Of a stretch of 64,000 nucleotides of DNA, positions 53,778-64,000 are shown piece by piece (position 1 is the first letter of the stretch; each line of letters starts with the position of its first letter). The notes under the pieces are model-generated. The model saw nothing but the letters and a program-made list of their open reading frames with translations. It ran no database searches and had not been told where the DNA came from. Origin of the DNA: Nymphaea colorata (Eukaryota > Streptophyta > Magnoliopsida > Nymphaeales > Nymphaeaceae). The stretch lies in NCBI RefSeq assembly GCF_008831285.2, contig NC_045139.1, positions 4,314,704 to 4,378,703 of the forward strand. The letters run 5' to 3'. The translations under genes were made by a program, and so were the position numbers.

Positions 53778-53835
<58 letters not shown>
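53778..53835. repeat. (TA)n microsatellite
   Basis: About 29 TA units. After it, GCCCYTTAAAAWTTTTAAATT recurs twice within 60 bp. Confidence 0.95.
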
Positions 53836-53839
<4 letters not shown>

Positions 53840-54797
53840 ATGCCCTTTAAAATTTTAAATTTTTTTGGTGCCCCTTAAAAATTTTAAATTATATAATCAT
53901 ATCCCTTGACTAAAATTTTCGAACTCCGCCTTACTTGAAAGCTAAAATTTATGAGCCAATGAAGCCTGCTGATATTAGACCTGAGGCTGTTCTAAAATCT
54001 ATATTTTGTAGATGCCATTGTTTAAACAAACAATGGAATTTTACCACTGTATAAAACATGTGAATTTCAAGTTAAATAACAGAAAACTTGGAATCCAAGG
54101 TCCAATAGGAGACCAAGCTGTGGTGGTAGGACTTCAGATCTCATGCTATGTTTGTTTGCTTTGGGCTTCATATTCTCAATTGTCACATAGCTACAATTTA
54201 ATAATTTGTTGATAGAAAGATCATAAATCGTAGCTAAAAACATCATAAAGCATCGCTCCAAAAAAAAAATTGTATCGAAAATAATGAAAATTAAAAATGA
54301 AAATACATTAATAAAATCAATAAAAAAATTGGCACATAGTGCTCTTGAATGCGACACAGAATATTCAAAACCGTTTCGCCACTGAATCGATTCAAGTCGG
54401 CTGATTATGGCGATTCTGATAACAGGAATCCAATACTGACTTAAATCCACGAGATATTTTCTTCCAAATTCAGTTTCAACAAGTTGAATGTCCGCCCATA
54501 TATATATCGACGAATTACAAAATGTGATCTTCGTTTCTTGCTGTGGAATTAGGCAATTCTTTGACCATTCAAAGATTTTTATATTGTACAATTCAATTCA
54601 TAAGAAATAAGTTGCTGCTACCATTTGATTCTCGTGATAGCGAGTTAGGAAATCCAAGGTGATCCGATATCTTGGGACCTGCAATTAGTTCAAGAATTTT
54701 AAATGGTTGATTGTTAACAACGATTTTATTTGAAAGAAGGCATGGGCAGTTCTAGTTTGGTTTAAAAGTTGGGTTTGAATATTCAAGTTGTCACATC
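53836..54797. other. Unassigned AT-rich DNA
   Basis: Includes the longest open frame of the window (minus, 54067-54591), which begins at TTG, is rich in Ile/Phe and lacks any recognisable domain. Not called as a gene. Confidence 0.4.
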
Positions 54798-55205
54798 CCA
54801 ACCCTTTGACTTCAGATAACCCTTTTTTATAAAAAAAAATATAAATCATTGAGGTGCGATGACAGAACGATTCAAAATGAAATGAGTTATGCTATTCAAA
54901 ATAATGTGGCAAACTTTCATTTATATAATAATTTTCAGTTTATACAAAAATCACACATACTTCTTAATAATAGATACGATAAAAATGCTGCCAAATCACA
55001 ACATTGATGTCTAATAAAAACAAGACATCAAGATGACCAAAACACGACGTGTTGGCATTGCAATATACTGAAAACCTCCTCAATAGGAAGTGAGTTCAGC
55101 CATCTCATCAACCTGCCTCGAGTCCGTCAAAACCTAAAAAAGAAAAACAACTGAAGGCTTAGCTTTCACAGTCCATTACCAACTCCAACTCATGCACATA
55201 CTTGT
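54798..55205. mobile_element. Possible LTR or untranslated retrotransposon fragment
   Basis: TGTCACATCCCAACCCTTTG resembles the TGTAACACCCC-type LTR starts of plant Ty3/gypsy elements, and the following sequence runs into the 57-bp repeats at 55206. No coding part or partner LTR is seen, so this is tentative. Confidence 0.3.
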
Positions 55206-55319
55206 CTGCTCTAACCTCATCTATGGTGTAGAGGTGCGGGCAATACACCTCCAAGTGCCGATCTGCTCTAACCTCATCTATGGTGTAGAGGTGTGGGCAA
55301 TACACCTCCTAGTGCCGAT
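55206..55319. repeat. 57-bp tandem duplication (19 codons)
   Basis: The unit CTGCTCTAACCTCATCTATG... occurs at 55206-55262 and 55263-55319 with two or three differences. The period is a multiple of three, so one frame repeats CSNLIYGVEVRAIHLQVPI. The surrounding frame has no known domain. Confidence 0.9.
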
Positions 55320-55840
55320 ACTTAGTAACATACTCTTCCAAGCTCATATGATTCTGGTGCAACTCAAGAAATTCCTGCATCATTTTGTTTCTGGCATGTG
55401 CTGTGAAGTGTTGAAGAACAACTCTCTGAACTGTTTCCATGAGATGGACTGTTGGCTTGCAAACGGGATCTCACGGGTCGATTGCCACCATCTTTCCATT
55501 ATGAATTTAAAGATCAGATTCGGATTTAAAATTAGATGTGGTATAAACTTTTTTATATTATTATTCCAAACCAAATTTGAATTAAAACGGGTAAAAGTGT
55601 TTCTCATATAGTATGTACTATTTAGTAAAAAAAAAAAAACATATATTACTGTATTTATAATTATAAAAAACTGAAAACCTTTTAACTGGGTAATTCGATG
55701 TAAAGATATTTACTGGTTAGAAAGCATCCAAAGCACTTTTTTCAGAGTCAGATTGGACAAAGTATGTAACATGTCTTCCTTGTCGCTGAAAAACAGTCAC
55801 CACAAACATTATTGCAGCAAAAACTCTCACACACACACAC

Positions 55841-55842
<2 letters not shown>

Positions 55843-55887
<45 letters not shown>
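55843..55887. repeat. (TA)n microsatellite with CA start
   Basis: CA units (about 55828-55841) followed by about 22 TA units. The next bases, ACTGCTTAAATTATTGTAAC, resemble the subterminal part of the Micron-like element (GATTGCTTAAATGTGATAAC), so a truncated copy may abut it. Confidence 0.95.
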
Positions 55888-55889
<2 letters not shown>

Positions 55890-56161
55890 AACTGCTTAAA
55901 TTATTGTAACAAATGTTTAAAGAACCATGACAACAAGTGCTTATGAATGTCAATTGTTTAGTATATAAAACATGTTTAATTCAAGTTGTTTTGTGGAAAA
56001 TATAGGTTTTTCTACCATCAAAATTTTGATACATAGGTAGCCTTAAGTATTTCTTGATGATTAAAAACCATATTTAAACTTAAAAATTAATTGACATATA
56101 TATATTCTATCAAATTATGACTAGAACGTGTCAGATTTGAACTGGAAAGTGTTGGAATCAC

Positions 56162-56164
<3 letters not shown>

Positions 56165-56217
<53 letters not shown>
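56165..56217. repeat. (TA)n microsatellite
   Basis: About 26 uninterrupted TA units. Confidence 0.95.
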
Positions 56218-56222
<5 letters not shown>

Positions 56223-56519
56223 ATCAAATAAGTAGTTCATATTCTCAGAAGCTGTGAATAGTTGTTCAAATTAGAGTTATGTTCGGACTCTTATGTTCGG
56301 CTTTTCGAATTCGAATAAGAATTAATGCCATATCTGAATCTGATTCTTTAATTCATGACTGGATCCAATCCCATTCCCGGACGATTTGGGAATATGGTGT
56401 ATATATATATATATTCTTGGATTATAAAATAGAGAAAGCTGTTATACATATAGATTATTGGATTTTTTCTAGCAAGATTGGATGGAAAAATCCTCTGCCT
56501 CTCACATCACATTGTCTAA

Positions 56520-56563
56520 TGCAATGCATCGTCACATCACATTGTCTAATGCAATGCATCTGG
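56520..56563. repeat. Short direct duplication
   Basis: TCACATTGTCTAATGCAATG plus CATC occurs twice, about 26 bp apart, in an otherwise unassigned stretch (56218-56640). Confidence 0.8.
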
Positions 56564-56655
56564 CAGTCTGTTTAACCAGAGATGCCATGGACGGACGAGC
56601 GGCTGGACGGCCGGAGGATTTCACCTCCTATTTGCATATAGAGAGAGAGAGAGAG

Positions 56656-56930
56656 TTACTGGTAGATCCATGCGTATAGATGTGGTTTTAATAACTTTAT
56701 GATGAGAATCATACACTAAGTTAATCATTTCATAACTAAGTCATTTTTTGGGTTCAACATGCTCTTATGGTAATCACAAAATGACAGCTCTTATGACATC
56801 AATTTTTTAATAGTAAAAAATAATTGTTTTTATTAGAAACAACTGTAATTAAAACATGTTTTGCGTTGCATTAACATTTATAAACACAGTAAAATGTTTA
56901 TATTTTGTTTAAAAACATTTTTGTCAACAA
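56656..56930. mobile_element. Truncated Micron-like MITE after a (GA)n tract
   Basis: Begins directly after a GA run with TTACTGGTAGATCCATGCG and TGTGGTTTTAATAAC, matching the ends of the family. The interior AACATGTTTT and ATATTTTGTTTAAAAACAT matches 52.61-52.67 kb. The right inverted repeat was not found. Confidence 0.5.
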
Positions 56931-57188
56931 TGTTCTCTCTTTTCACCCATGTAATGTTCTCTTTTTTTTTTTCAATCTAGGGTTGGTGTATCTTAGGGCA
57001 CATTTGCTCCCCTCCCCATGAAATCTGCGAGTTACCAGGAATGAAAATTCAAGTTTTATGATCCATCCCAGTTCCAGTAAGCAAAAAAGAAGATACATTT
57101 TTTTGCTCTTTTTTGTTGACAAAAAAATCTGCCCTTAAAAGTGTGCTATGAGAGGGTCTTGGAGACCTTTAGCTATGTTGTAGAAGAA

Positions 57189-57521
57189 TAGAGATTTCAA
57201 TATATCCAATTTGAATCTGACATTCGACCGAACCAATCCGAAAAAATCAAATATGAAAAAAAAACTAATATCCGATTAAGAAATCGAATCGGGTTCGGAT
57301 TTAATAAACGGCATTTGATCAGATTCGGATATACATAAATATCCAATCGGATTCAGAGACGGATTCAGATCAGATTCATTTTAAGACAAATATCTTATAT
57401 CTAATGCTATTACATTTTGAAAATTGACAAAATCCGATTCAAAATTCAGATTCAGATATGAATATAAAAACTGGATTCAGATTACAAAATCAGGTTTTGG
57501 ATTCAGATTCAAATATGGCTT
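57189..57521. mobile_element. 3'-truncated hAT MITE, GATTCGGATTC family
   Basis: Starts TAGAGATTTCAA and follows 42471-42893 block by block (TTTGATCAGATTCGGATATA, AAATCAGGTTTTGGATTCAG, GGCTTTTCTTT) but stops before the TGACATCC end. Confidence 0.6.
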
Positions 57522-58255
57522 TTCTTTAAAACAAAATCCCAATAAGCTTCATGGATTGCAGACAAAAAATCCTGACATAAAACTCATTAAAATAAATAAA
57601 GGCCAAAATGATTAAATGACATGTAGATCATCTGAAGGACCTCCTACCAAAAAAATTTCATGTTTAACAATGCTTCAGAACTAAATTCACCTATTTTATG
57701 CCAACTCAACACAAGCGGGGGTGGTAAGATTGGAGACATCTCCCCCTTCTCCAAGAGAGCCATAGAATCTCATAAAGCCACGTTAGAAATCCTGCACCAG
57801 TTGACACTGTGGCTACTGCATACTGAGAGTCACACAAATTTATCATCAAATTCTTGCACCAATATCCACGTTTTGTGCAAGTTTCCATCAACTTCGGACA
57901 TACTATTTATGCTTGTTGCAATAGATTGAGAACTAAAAACCATGGCCACATTGACTGATCTATTTTCCAAAAGTATATTTGATGCAAACTAATTTGCAGA
58001 AAAACGAACTTGCAGATGAACGAAGCTTCAAACTAAAGTACTTGTGCTAAAAGACAACAAGGAAGACAGCATAAAACAAAATAACCTTTTAACTTCATTC
58101 GAAATCAACTGTCTACAAAATAACTTTGTCGTCCGTTTATACGGACGAGAATAGCAACGGGTTGGGTCATGAACAAGTGCCTGAATCCAAACAGACCCAC
58201 TTAGATACAAAACGAATAACAAAATAACATATGTAAATCAAAATTACATGTCAAC
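57522..58255. other. Probable 3' flank or LTR of the gypsy remnant
   Basis: Lies just downstream, in minus-strand sense, of the pol remnant, where the 3' LTR would be expected. No paired LTR, TG..CA boundary or duplication could be fixed. No gene recognised. Confidence 0.35.
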
Positions 58256-60405
58256 CCTTGGTTCGCCTCGAGTATCTACGCAGAGGGACCTCCTCTCGCG
58301 TAAGCTCAAAGTCTACAGGGGATCCCACGGTTGAAGGTTCATGGACTGCACTAATGCCCGAAGGTGGAACCTGAGGCGAGAAACTGGACCAGGAGAGTGA
58401 CGCGTCTGGTCCTACCCTGCATCATTCTTCATTATCACCAGAGTAGGGAAACAGATCAAAAACATTGAAGATCGACGAAATTTTTCAATCCTCAGGAAGT
58501 TCAAGCAGATATGCATTTTTTCCTAGACGTCGACTGATACGGAAAGGGTCATATTTCCTAAGACTTAACTTACTGTAGGTACCAAGAGGACATCGCTCAG
58601 GTTGTAGGTAGACCCAAACTTGTTGACCCACTTCAAATTGACATCTCGATGACTCCGATCAACACGGGACTTGTAGTTTCATAGCTCTTCTGGAGCTTCT
58701 GCTTCACTTGACATTCGACATCATGCATATATTCAACAGCATCCAGTGCCGCCGGAGCATGCTCTCCAGCACCTGGTACTGGGGATAAGTCAACAACGTG
58801 GTTTAAGGACTGACCATACACCACTTGAAAATGAGTCTTCTCCGTGGAACGGTTGACTGAGTTATTATAAGCAAACTCAGCTTGTGGTAGCACTAAGTCT
58901 CAGGTTTTTGTATTTTATGCTACAAGACACATAAGTAAGTTTCCTAAAATCCTATTAACTACCTCGGTTTGGCCATCGATCTGAGGGTAGTAAGCACTAC
59001 TGAATTGAAGTTTCGTATTAAGCAGAGACCATAGGGAACGCCAAAAATGACTCAGGAACCTCGCATCTCGATCTAATGTGATTGAACGAGGAAGTCTATG
59101 AAACTGTGCCACATCTTTGAAAATGTAAGAGGCAACCAATGACACATCTGTTGTCCTCCTGCATGGAATGAAAACGGTCCCCAGGGTCTATCTAGAATAC
59201 GTTGGGGAGTATACAAACCACTATTTTGAATATGCCCCTTTGCGATTTGGCAAGTACGACAACATTGAACAAACTTGATGACATCCTTCCTCATCTTGGG
59301 CCAATAGTAGTGTTCATCTATCAAAGAATATGTCTTATCCTACACAAAATGCCCTGACATTCCATTACTATGGAGTTCTGCAATAAGTTGTAATTGTAAT
59401 GAGTACTGAGGGATACACAACTTATTCCCACGAAAAATGTAACCATTGTGAATGGAAAATTTAGAGTCTAGGGGTGGAGACGCACTAGAGCACTCAAACA
59501 AAGTGTGGCTAAATTTCGGGTCAGCATGATACATGTCCTTGCAAGTTTTAGATCTGACTACCTCCACAGACATGGACATCAGTAGGTTGTTCTTTCTACT
59601 AAAGGCGTCTGCAACTCTATTGAGCTTTCCTTATTGATGGAGAAGGTGTATTCTTGCATGAAATTAACCCACTTGACGTGACAAGCACTCATCTTCTTTT
59701 GGCTATGGTTATACTTAAGTGCCTCATGATTTGTAAATAGAACAAATTCTTTGTAGATTAAATAGTGTCTCCAATATCGAAGAGCTCGTACAAGAGCATA
59801 GAATTTCAAGTCATAGGTGAAATACTCACATTTTGCTCCGCTTAGCTTCTCGCTGTAGAAAGCGACAGGCTTCTTGTTCTGACTAAGCACAGCTCCAATT
59901 CCAACCTTAGAGGCATCATATTCTACCTCAAATACCTTAGTGAAGTCTGGTAAAGCCAATATGGGGGCATGAGTCATCTGATCCTTGATATTGCAAAAGG
60001 CATCCTCAGCCGCTTTGGTCCACTTAAAAGTCTCACAACTGAGACACTATGTGGTAGTAGTCATAATAGTGCAGAAGTTTCTGATGAATCTGCGATAGAA
60101 AGTGGCTAGTCTATGAAAGCTCCTAACATCGCCTACTGTTCTTGGCGTTGGCCTATCTACGGTAGCTTGCACTTAGAGGGATCAGCTTGCACTCCTTCTG
60201 ACGAAACGATGAACCCCAAGAAGACAAGGTTCAAAGTGAGAAAACTACATTTTTTGGCATTGACAAACAACTTTTCCTTACGCAAGGTCTCTAGGACTTG
60301 ACGCAGGTGACCAATGTGATCAGAAATTGTGAGGCTAAAGACCAAAATAACATCGAAGTACACTACAACAAATTTTCCAATGTATGGCCGAAGGACTGCT
60401 GCCTT
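58256..60405 (-). mobile_element. Degenerate Ty3/gypsy retrotransposon (pol remnant)
   Basis: On the minus strand the order is reverse transcriptase tail (60157-60405, LRPYIGKFVVVYFDVILVFS), RNase H (59579-59977, LPDFTKVFEVEYDASKVGIG and KPVAFYSEKLSGA), integrase zinc finger (59200-59400, HSNGMSGH then CCRTCQIAKG), integrase core (58915-59145, TLDRDARFLSHFW and YYPQIDGQTEVVNR), and a C-terminal part (58260-58900, AEFAYNNSVN, then VYLQPERCPLG-like pieces). RT-RH-IN order defines gypsy. The RT motif is YFDV instead of YFDD, so a catalytic Asp is lost. Frameshifts and a deletion in the integrase core break it, and gag and most of RT are missing. Confidence 0.88.
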
Positions 60406-60989
60406 CTACCGGGATAGTCGCTCCTTCTTCACTTGAACACTGGAGCTGCTGGTGAACTTACTGCGCAGGTGATGACTCACAACTTCCACTGTAACTCCAA
60501 TTGCTCCAACAGGAATCAGGTTCGCAATCAGTCCAAAAACCTCTGTCCGTTCAAAATTCAATTTCTCTCTGCTCAGTTGTCCAAAATTGTTGAAACTTAG
60601 ACTGAAAATTTCTTCACTTCCGTAGCTTTCCAACGCACACAGGCTCGCTGCAGAGTCGTCCTCTTCAGTGGACTCGTTGAGCCCCAAAGGCACGCCTCTG
60701 TAGCGTCTTCCAGGAGGGGTGCAGGCTGCTCCCAGTCACAGAAGTTGCTTCAAACCAGTCCTTACTCAAAAATCCTCCACGCCCTGGATCTAGCTCCAAA
60801 AAATCCAAAATTTGGAGGGCAGAAAATAGAGATCCAGACGATTCTAACGCACCTGAACTCGTCAAAATCCGATGCCTGAGCAAACAGCGCCGATCGATTG
60901 AAGTTGAGGAAGATTCGGGTTCTTTAGGCGTCTATGACAGGCAAACAAGGAAAGTTCAGGTGGTGTCCAGGACCCTGACACGTGCAACA
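60406..60989. other. Unassigned DNA joined to the gypsy breakpoint
   Basis: Similarity to gypsy RT stops abruptly near 60,405. Minus-strand frames of 95 and 72 residues (60406-60693 and 60665-60883) overlap in different frames and show no known domain. It may be a fragment of another element or of a gene. Confidence 0.4.
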
Positions 60990-61398
60990 GATGTGTTGGG
61001 ATTGAGGAAACTTACAAGTGTGCTTTGGAAGTGTGTTGGTAAAGCTTTAAAGTTAAATGAACGGTATCCTTGTTGAGCACGCCTCCGTTGAAAAATGACA
61101 TGCTTTACCCATTCCATTTTGAAGAAGGTGACTTGTGCTTCCTCATTATCTTCTTTATGCGTGCTCAACAAGCATACCGTTCATTTAACTCATTTAAGTT
61201 TAAATGAACGGTATGCTTGTTGAGCACGCATAAAGAAGATAATGAGGAAGCACAGGTACCCTTCTTCAAAATGGAATGGGTAAAGCGTGTCATTTTTCAA
61301 CAGAGGCGTGCTCAACAAGGATACCGTTCATTTAACTTTAAAGCTTTACCAACACACTTCCAAAGCACACTTGTAAGTTTCCTCAATCCCAACACATC
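60990..61398. repeat. Near-perfect inverted repeat, 200-bp arms, 9-bp spacer
   Basis: Arms 60990-61189 and 61199-61398 mirror each other exactly around 61194 with only about five or six mismatches and no net indel. The first and last bases of the palindrome are GATGTGTTGGGATTGAGG and its complement. Each arm also contains an internal inverted pair of 31 bp (GTTAAATGAACGGTAT then CTTGTTGAGCACGC; at 61052-61082/61159-61189 and 61199-61229/61306-61336). Both arms carry the same 71-84 residue frame (start MLSTHKEDNEEAQV), not recognised. Outside the arms, CACGTGCAACAG recurs in inverted order after an extra 40 bp on the right. Confidence 0.92.
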
Positions 61399-62045
61399 TT
61401 CAACGGAGGCGACATCGTGTCCCCGTGTCCCGAGCTTCTGTTGCACGTGTTCAGCGCCCAGAGTATTGTAACTGCACTAATTACAAACCAGGAAATAACA
61501 ATGTAGCAGTACTGGCGTTTCAGCATGTCACTAATTACCTTCATTAAGGACTGTATGGAGTAGTGACGGACAAGAAGCCGTCAGTCGATCCCGATTCGAT
61601 AATTAAACGGATAGGCTTGAGCTACTAGTAAGGGCTTTGAACCTATCAGAAACTGGCTTTGTTGGCTGGCCTGTCTCTACTCTCTAAGACAGCTAAGAGC
61701 TCAAAAGGCATCTTCAAATCCAATAAAAAAACCCAATGAGCAACTTGTCAGTCCCCAAAACATCTCTAATGACATTGCTCCATGCAAATCTCCCATCAAA
61801 GTCTATAAAGCATTTTAAAACCCCTCAATAAATACACTGATGCTGTATGCTCACTCTACCTTACGACACTTCTATGGAAACATCCCAAAAGAAGTGTTTA
61901 TTTCATTAATATAAAACTAAAATTTCCAAATGAATGCTTGATAGTTCACTTTATTTTAAAAAATGTTTCTCGCACTCAATAAATTACAATTAACTCACTA
62001 AAAGATGTTAAAGCATGCTTAAATAACTATTTTTCACATATCAAA
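61399..62045. other. Unassigned DNA
   Basis: Carries the unmatched right flank of the inverted repeat (CGTGTCCCCGTGTCCC) and otherwise no recognisable feature. Confidence 0.4.
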
Positions 62046-62430
62046 CTGTAACACCTTATATTTCGATTTTATGAGCGTAAAGATTGAATTCAAATATTTT
62101 AAATTGATTTTAAAAAAGAAAACCCGCGCCCGGAGCGCTACAAAATTAGCGGACCAACCCGCTTTACAAACCCGGACCCATGTCCGGTTATTCCCCCTAC
62201 GAAGTGTTCACACCCTGCTCTTTACGAAATGCGAAATTACCTTTGGTAAAACAAAAAAAAATACCTTCAAAGGAAATTGAAAAAGACTGCAAAAAATCAA
62301 CTTTGATTTGCATGTCATATCCACTTTGCAATAATACTTCACCTTTCGCGAGCGGCTGTCATACAAGTATTTTAGTTCTTCTAAAAAACAAGTGCTCCCC
62401 TTTGTCGCTTTTGTTCTCATAGGAAGAGCC
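62046..62430. mobile_element. Possible LTR fragment of a gypsy-type element
   Basis: TGTAACACCTTATATTTCG resembles the conserved start of many plant Ty3/gypsy LTRs (TGTAACACCCC...). The next 150 bp are relatively GC-rich (CCCGCGCCCGGAGCG). No second LTR, primer site or coding part is seen, so length and identity are tentative. Confidence 0.35.
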
Positions 62431-63937
62431 TATTTTTTTTCCATAAAAGGTCATCTTAGTCATTATCATCTTATTGAGAATTTTAGTTTAATAGAATAAA
62501 CATGTAATGAAAATTAATTTATTTTCAACCCTTTTCATAACGTCTTTAACTTCTTTTTTCAGATAAATTGTCAATGAAATAGTGAGGGAAAAATTGCTTT
62601 ATATTTTTTCTTATGAAGGATACTCAAACATAACCTCAAGAGGTATAGAGTAGCTGGTTGGGTTGTACAAGAAAACTTCACCAGTTTAATTGGCATAGGT
62701 ACTGTGTCTTAATACATCTTCAAAATGGGGTACTTAGAGTGTGGTACAAAGCTAACAAGTATAGTTTACACTAATTTTTTATCACAAGAACAACCATTCT
62801 GCAAATACAATGTTTTTTCCATGCAATGCCCTCCTAAAACATTCACTTTTTGCATTATACTAACATCTAAAACAACTTCTATGGAACACCATGAGATCAT
62901 CATACCCGTCGCACCACTCCCATTGAGCAATTAATAGAAAAGGCCACATCCACAAATTCAAACAACCTTTAATGCCAGCAAATGGTAAATCATTTTTTCT
63001 GATTGTTGCTATTGATAATGATTTGGTTATGGTTTTAACTAGGACGTGCATGCAGTGATGATTTGTATTGGGAATCAGAATTCATAATATTCTCTTGAAG
63101 TTAAAAGACCCTTTTGAACAGTAGATCAATAAATTAGTTGTTGGAGGGAAATTGTTACTAGATGAGATAAAACATGCAAAGGCAATACATTCCATGAGCA
63201 CTACCTTTCGTGCCAGCCTAAGCAGCATTTGCTGGAGGATGAGGACGCTAACTCATATCTTAACTCTTAAGTGCAGTTTCCTCATGTTATAAACAAAACC
63301 TTTCCGAAAGGAAAGCCCGGTTAAGCCCCAATTACGCAGCCTTGCAAGGACAAAGCGGTGGTCAGGCTGGGAAATGTCAGTGTTGGGACTATCCATGAAA
63401 ACATGATAACAGCCATGTAAAACAAACAAAACCAACCGCAGTTTCTACCAGATATCATCAATTGGCGACAACCATACACCTAAAGAAATGATACACAATG
63501 ACACACCATGCCAAATCCTAATATTTCATATCCTGCAAGAGTAGAACAGAATCCTGTTTTAGTTCTCCAAAAGAATGTGGCTTGCCTTGGCAACAGATTG
63601 CCCGAGCCCACCCAGTCCTCTGGTTTTAATTTTACTTTATTGGTTTGCCAAGGGGACACCATCCTATAAATTTAAGCCTGCCCACGTAGAAGGGAAGACA
63701 TAGGTTCACCGATTGGAACTTGCAAAGAAGAAAAGGTGCACTAGCAATGCAACTGCATTCTTAAGACAATAAATGCAAATCCAAAACCAATGAAGAAAAA
63801 AAACAAGACTAAAGCATGGGAGAATGCAACTTCGGATCAAACACAATCTAAAGGGAAAAACCAAGATAAAAGTTTTGAAGACACAGAAGAAGCATTCATA
63901 TAAAAGAAGAAGAAGAGAAAGTACAAAAAACGGTTTG

Positions 63938-63940
<3 letters not shown>
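62431..63940. other. Unassigned DNA at the window end
   Basis: No supported gene. Minus-strand frames at 63253-63435 and 63480-63662 look mildly protein-like and could be pieces of a transcript extending beyond the window, but show no known motif. Confidence 0.35.

Positions 63941-63969
<29 letters not shown>
63941..63969. repeat. (CT)n microsatellite
   Basis: About 14 CT units at the window edge. Confidence 0.95.
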
Positions 63970-63971
<2 letters not shown>

Positions 63972-64000
63972 GTTCCTTGGATTGGTCAACGTTATTACTC

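Noticed and set aside
54067-54591. 174-residue minus-strand ORF, the longest in the window
   Set aside because: It begins at TTG, is Ile/Phe-rich as expected from AT-rich DNA, and has no recognisable domain.

Overview
The window is nuclear DNA of a flowering plant. The evidence is a MIR156/157 hairpin, an RHA2-type RING-H2 gene, plant-type tRNA-Gln genes, Ty1/copia and Ty3/gypsy remnants, hAT and Tourist MITEs, and many long (TA)n and (CT)n microsatellites. The species cannot be fixed from the sequence. The DNA is AT-rich and gene-poor. Most long open frames are low-complexity or transposon shadows, and several of them begin only at TTG or GTG.

Layout. 1-3.9 kb: a decayed minus-strand copia element into which a hAT MITE (exact 8-bp target duplication) and a Tourist-like MITE (TTA duplication) have inserted. 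7.2-7.6 kb: a TATA box followed by a MIR156/157 precursor with recognisable miR and miR* arms, the clearest regulatory gene here. 7.6-20.7 kb: T-rich, intron-like DNA holding a diverged tandem duplication of about 1.8-2.1 kb and two short coding-like segments. 21-29 kb: MITE debris, two identical minus-strand tRNA-Gln(TTG) genes and a third class of hAT MITE with an exact 8-bp duplication. 30.4 and 34.0 kb: two paralogous intronless genes for tiny His/Pro-rich proteins. 35-43 kb: microsatellites, a Micron-like MITE, hAT MITEs and an interrupted local duplication. 44.3 kb: a single-exon RHA2-like RING-H2 E3 ligase gene with its own TATA box. 45-58 kb: mostly non-coding, with compound microsatellites flanking Micron-like MITEs. 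58.3-60.4 kb: a minus-strand Ty3/gypsy pol remnant whose catalytic YxDD motif is damaged. 60.99-61.40 kb: a nearly perfect inverted repeat with 200-bp arms and a 9-bp spacer. 62.0-64.0 kb: LTR-like and unassigned DNA.

The genes do not form one pathway. The functional units supported here are independent: a miRNA gene that would target SPL transcription factors, an E3 ligase of the ABA-related RHA2 group, two tRNA-Gln genes, and a pair of uncharacterised His/Pro-rich small proteins. Transposon layering and inverted duplication explain most of the rest.
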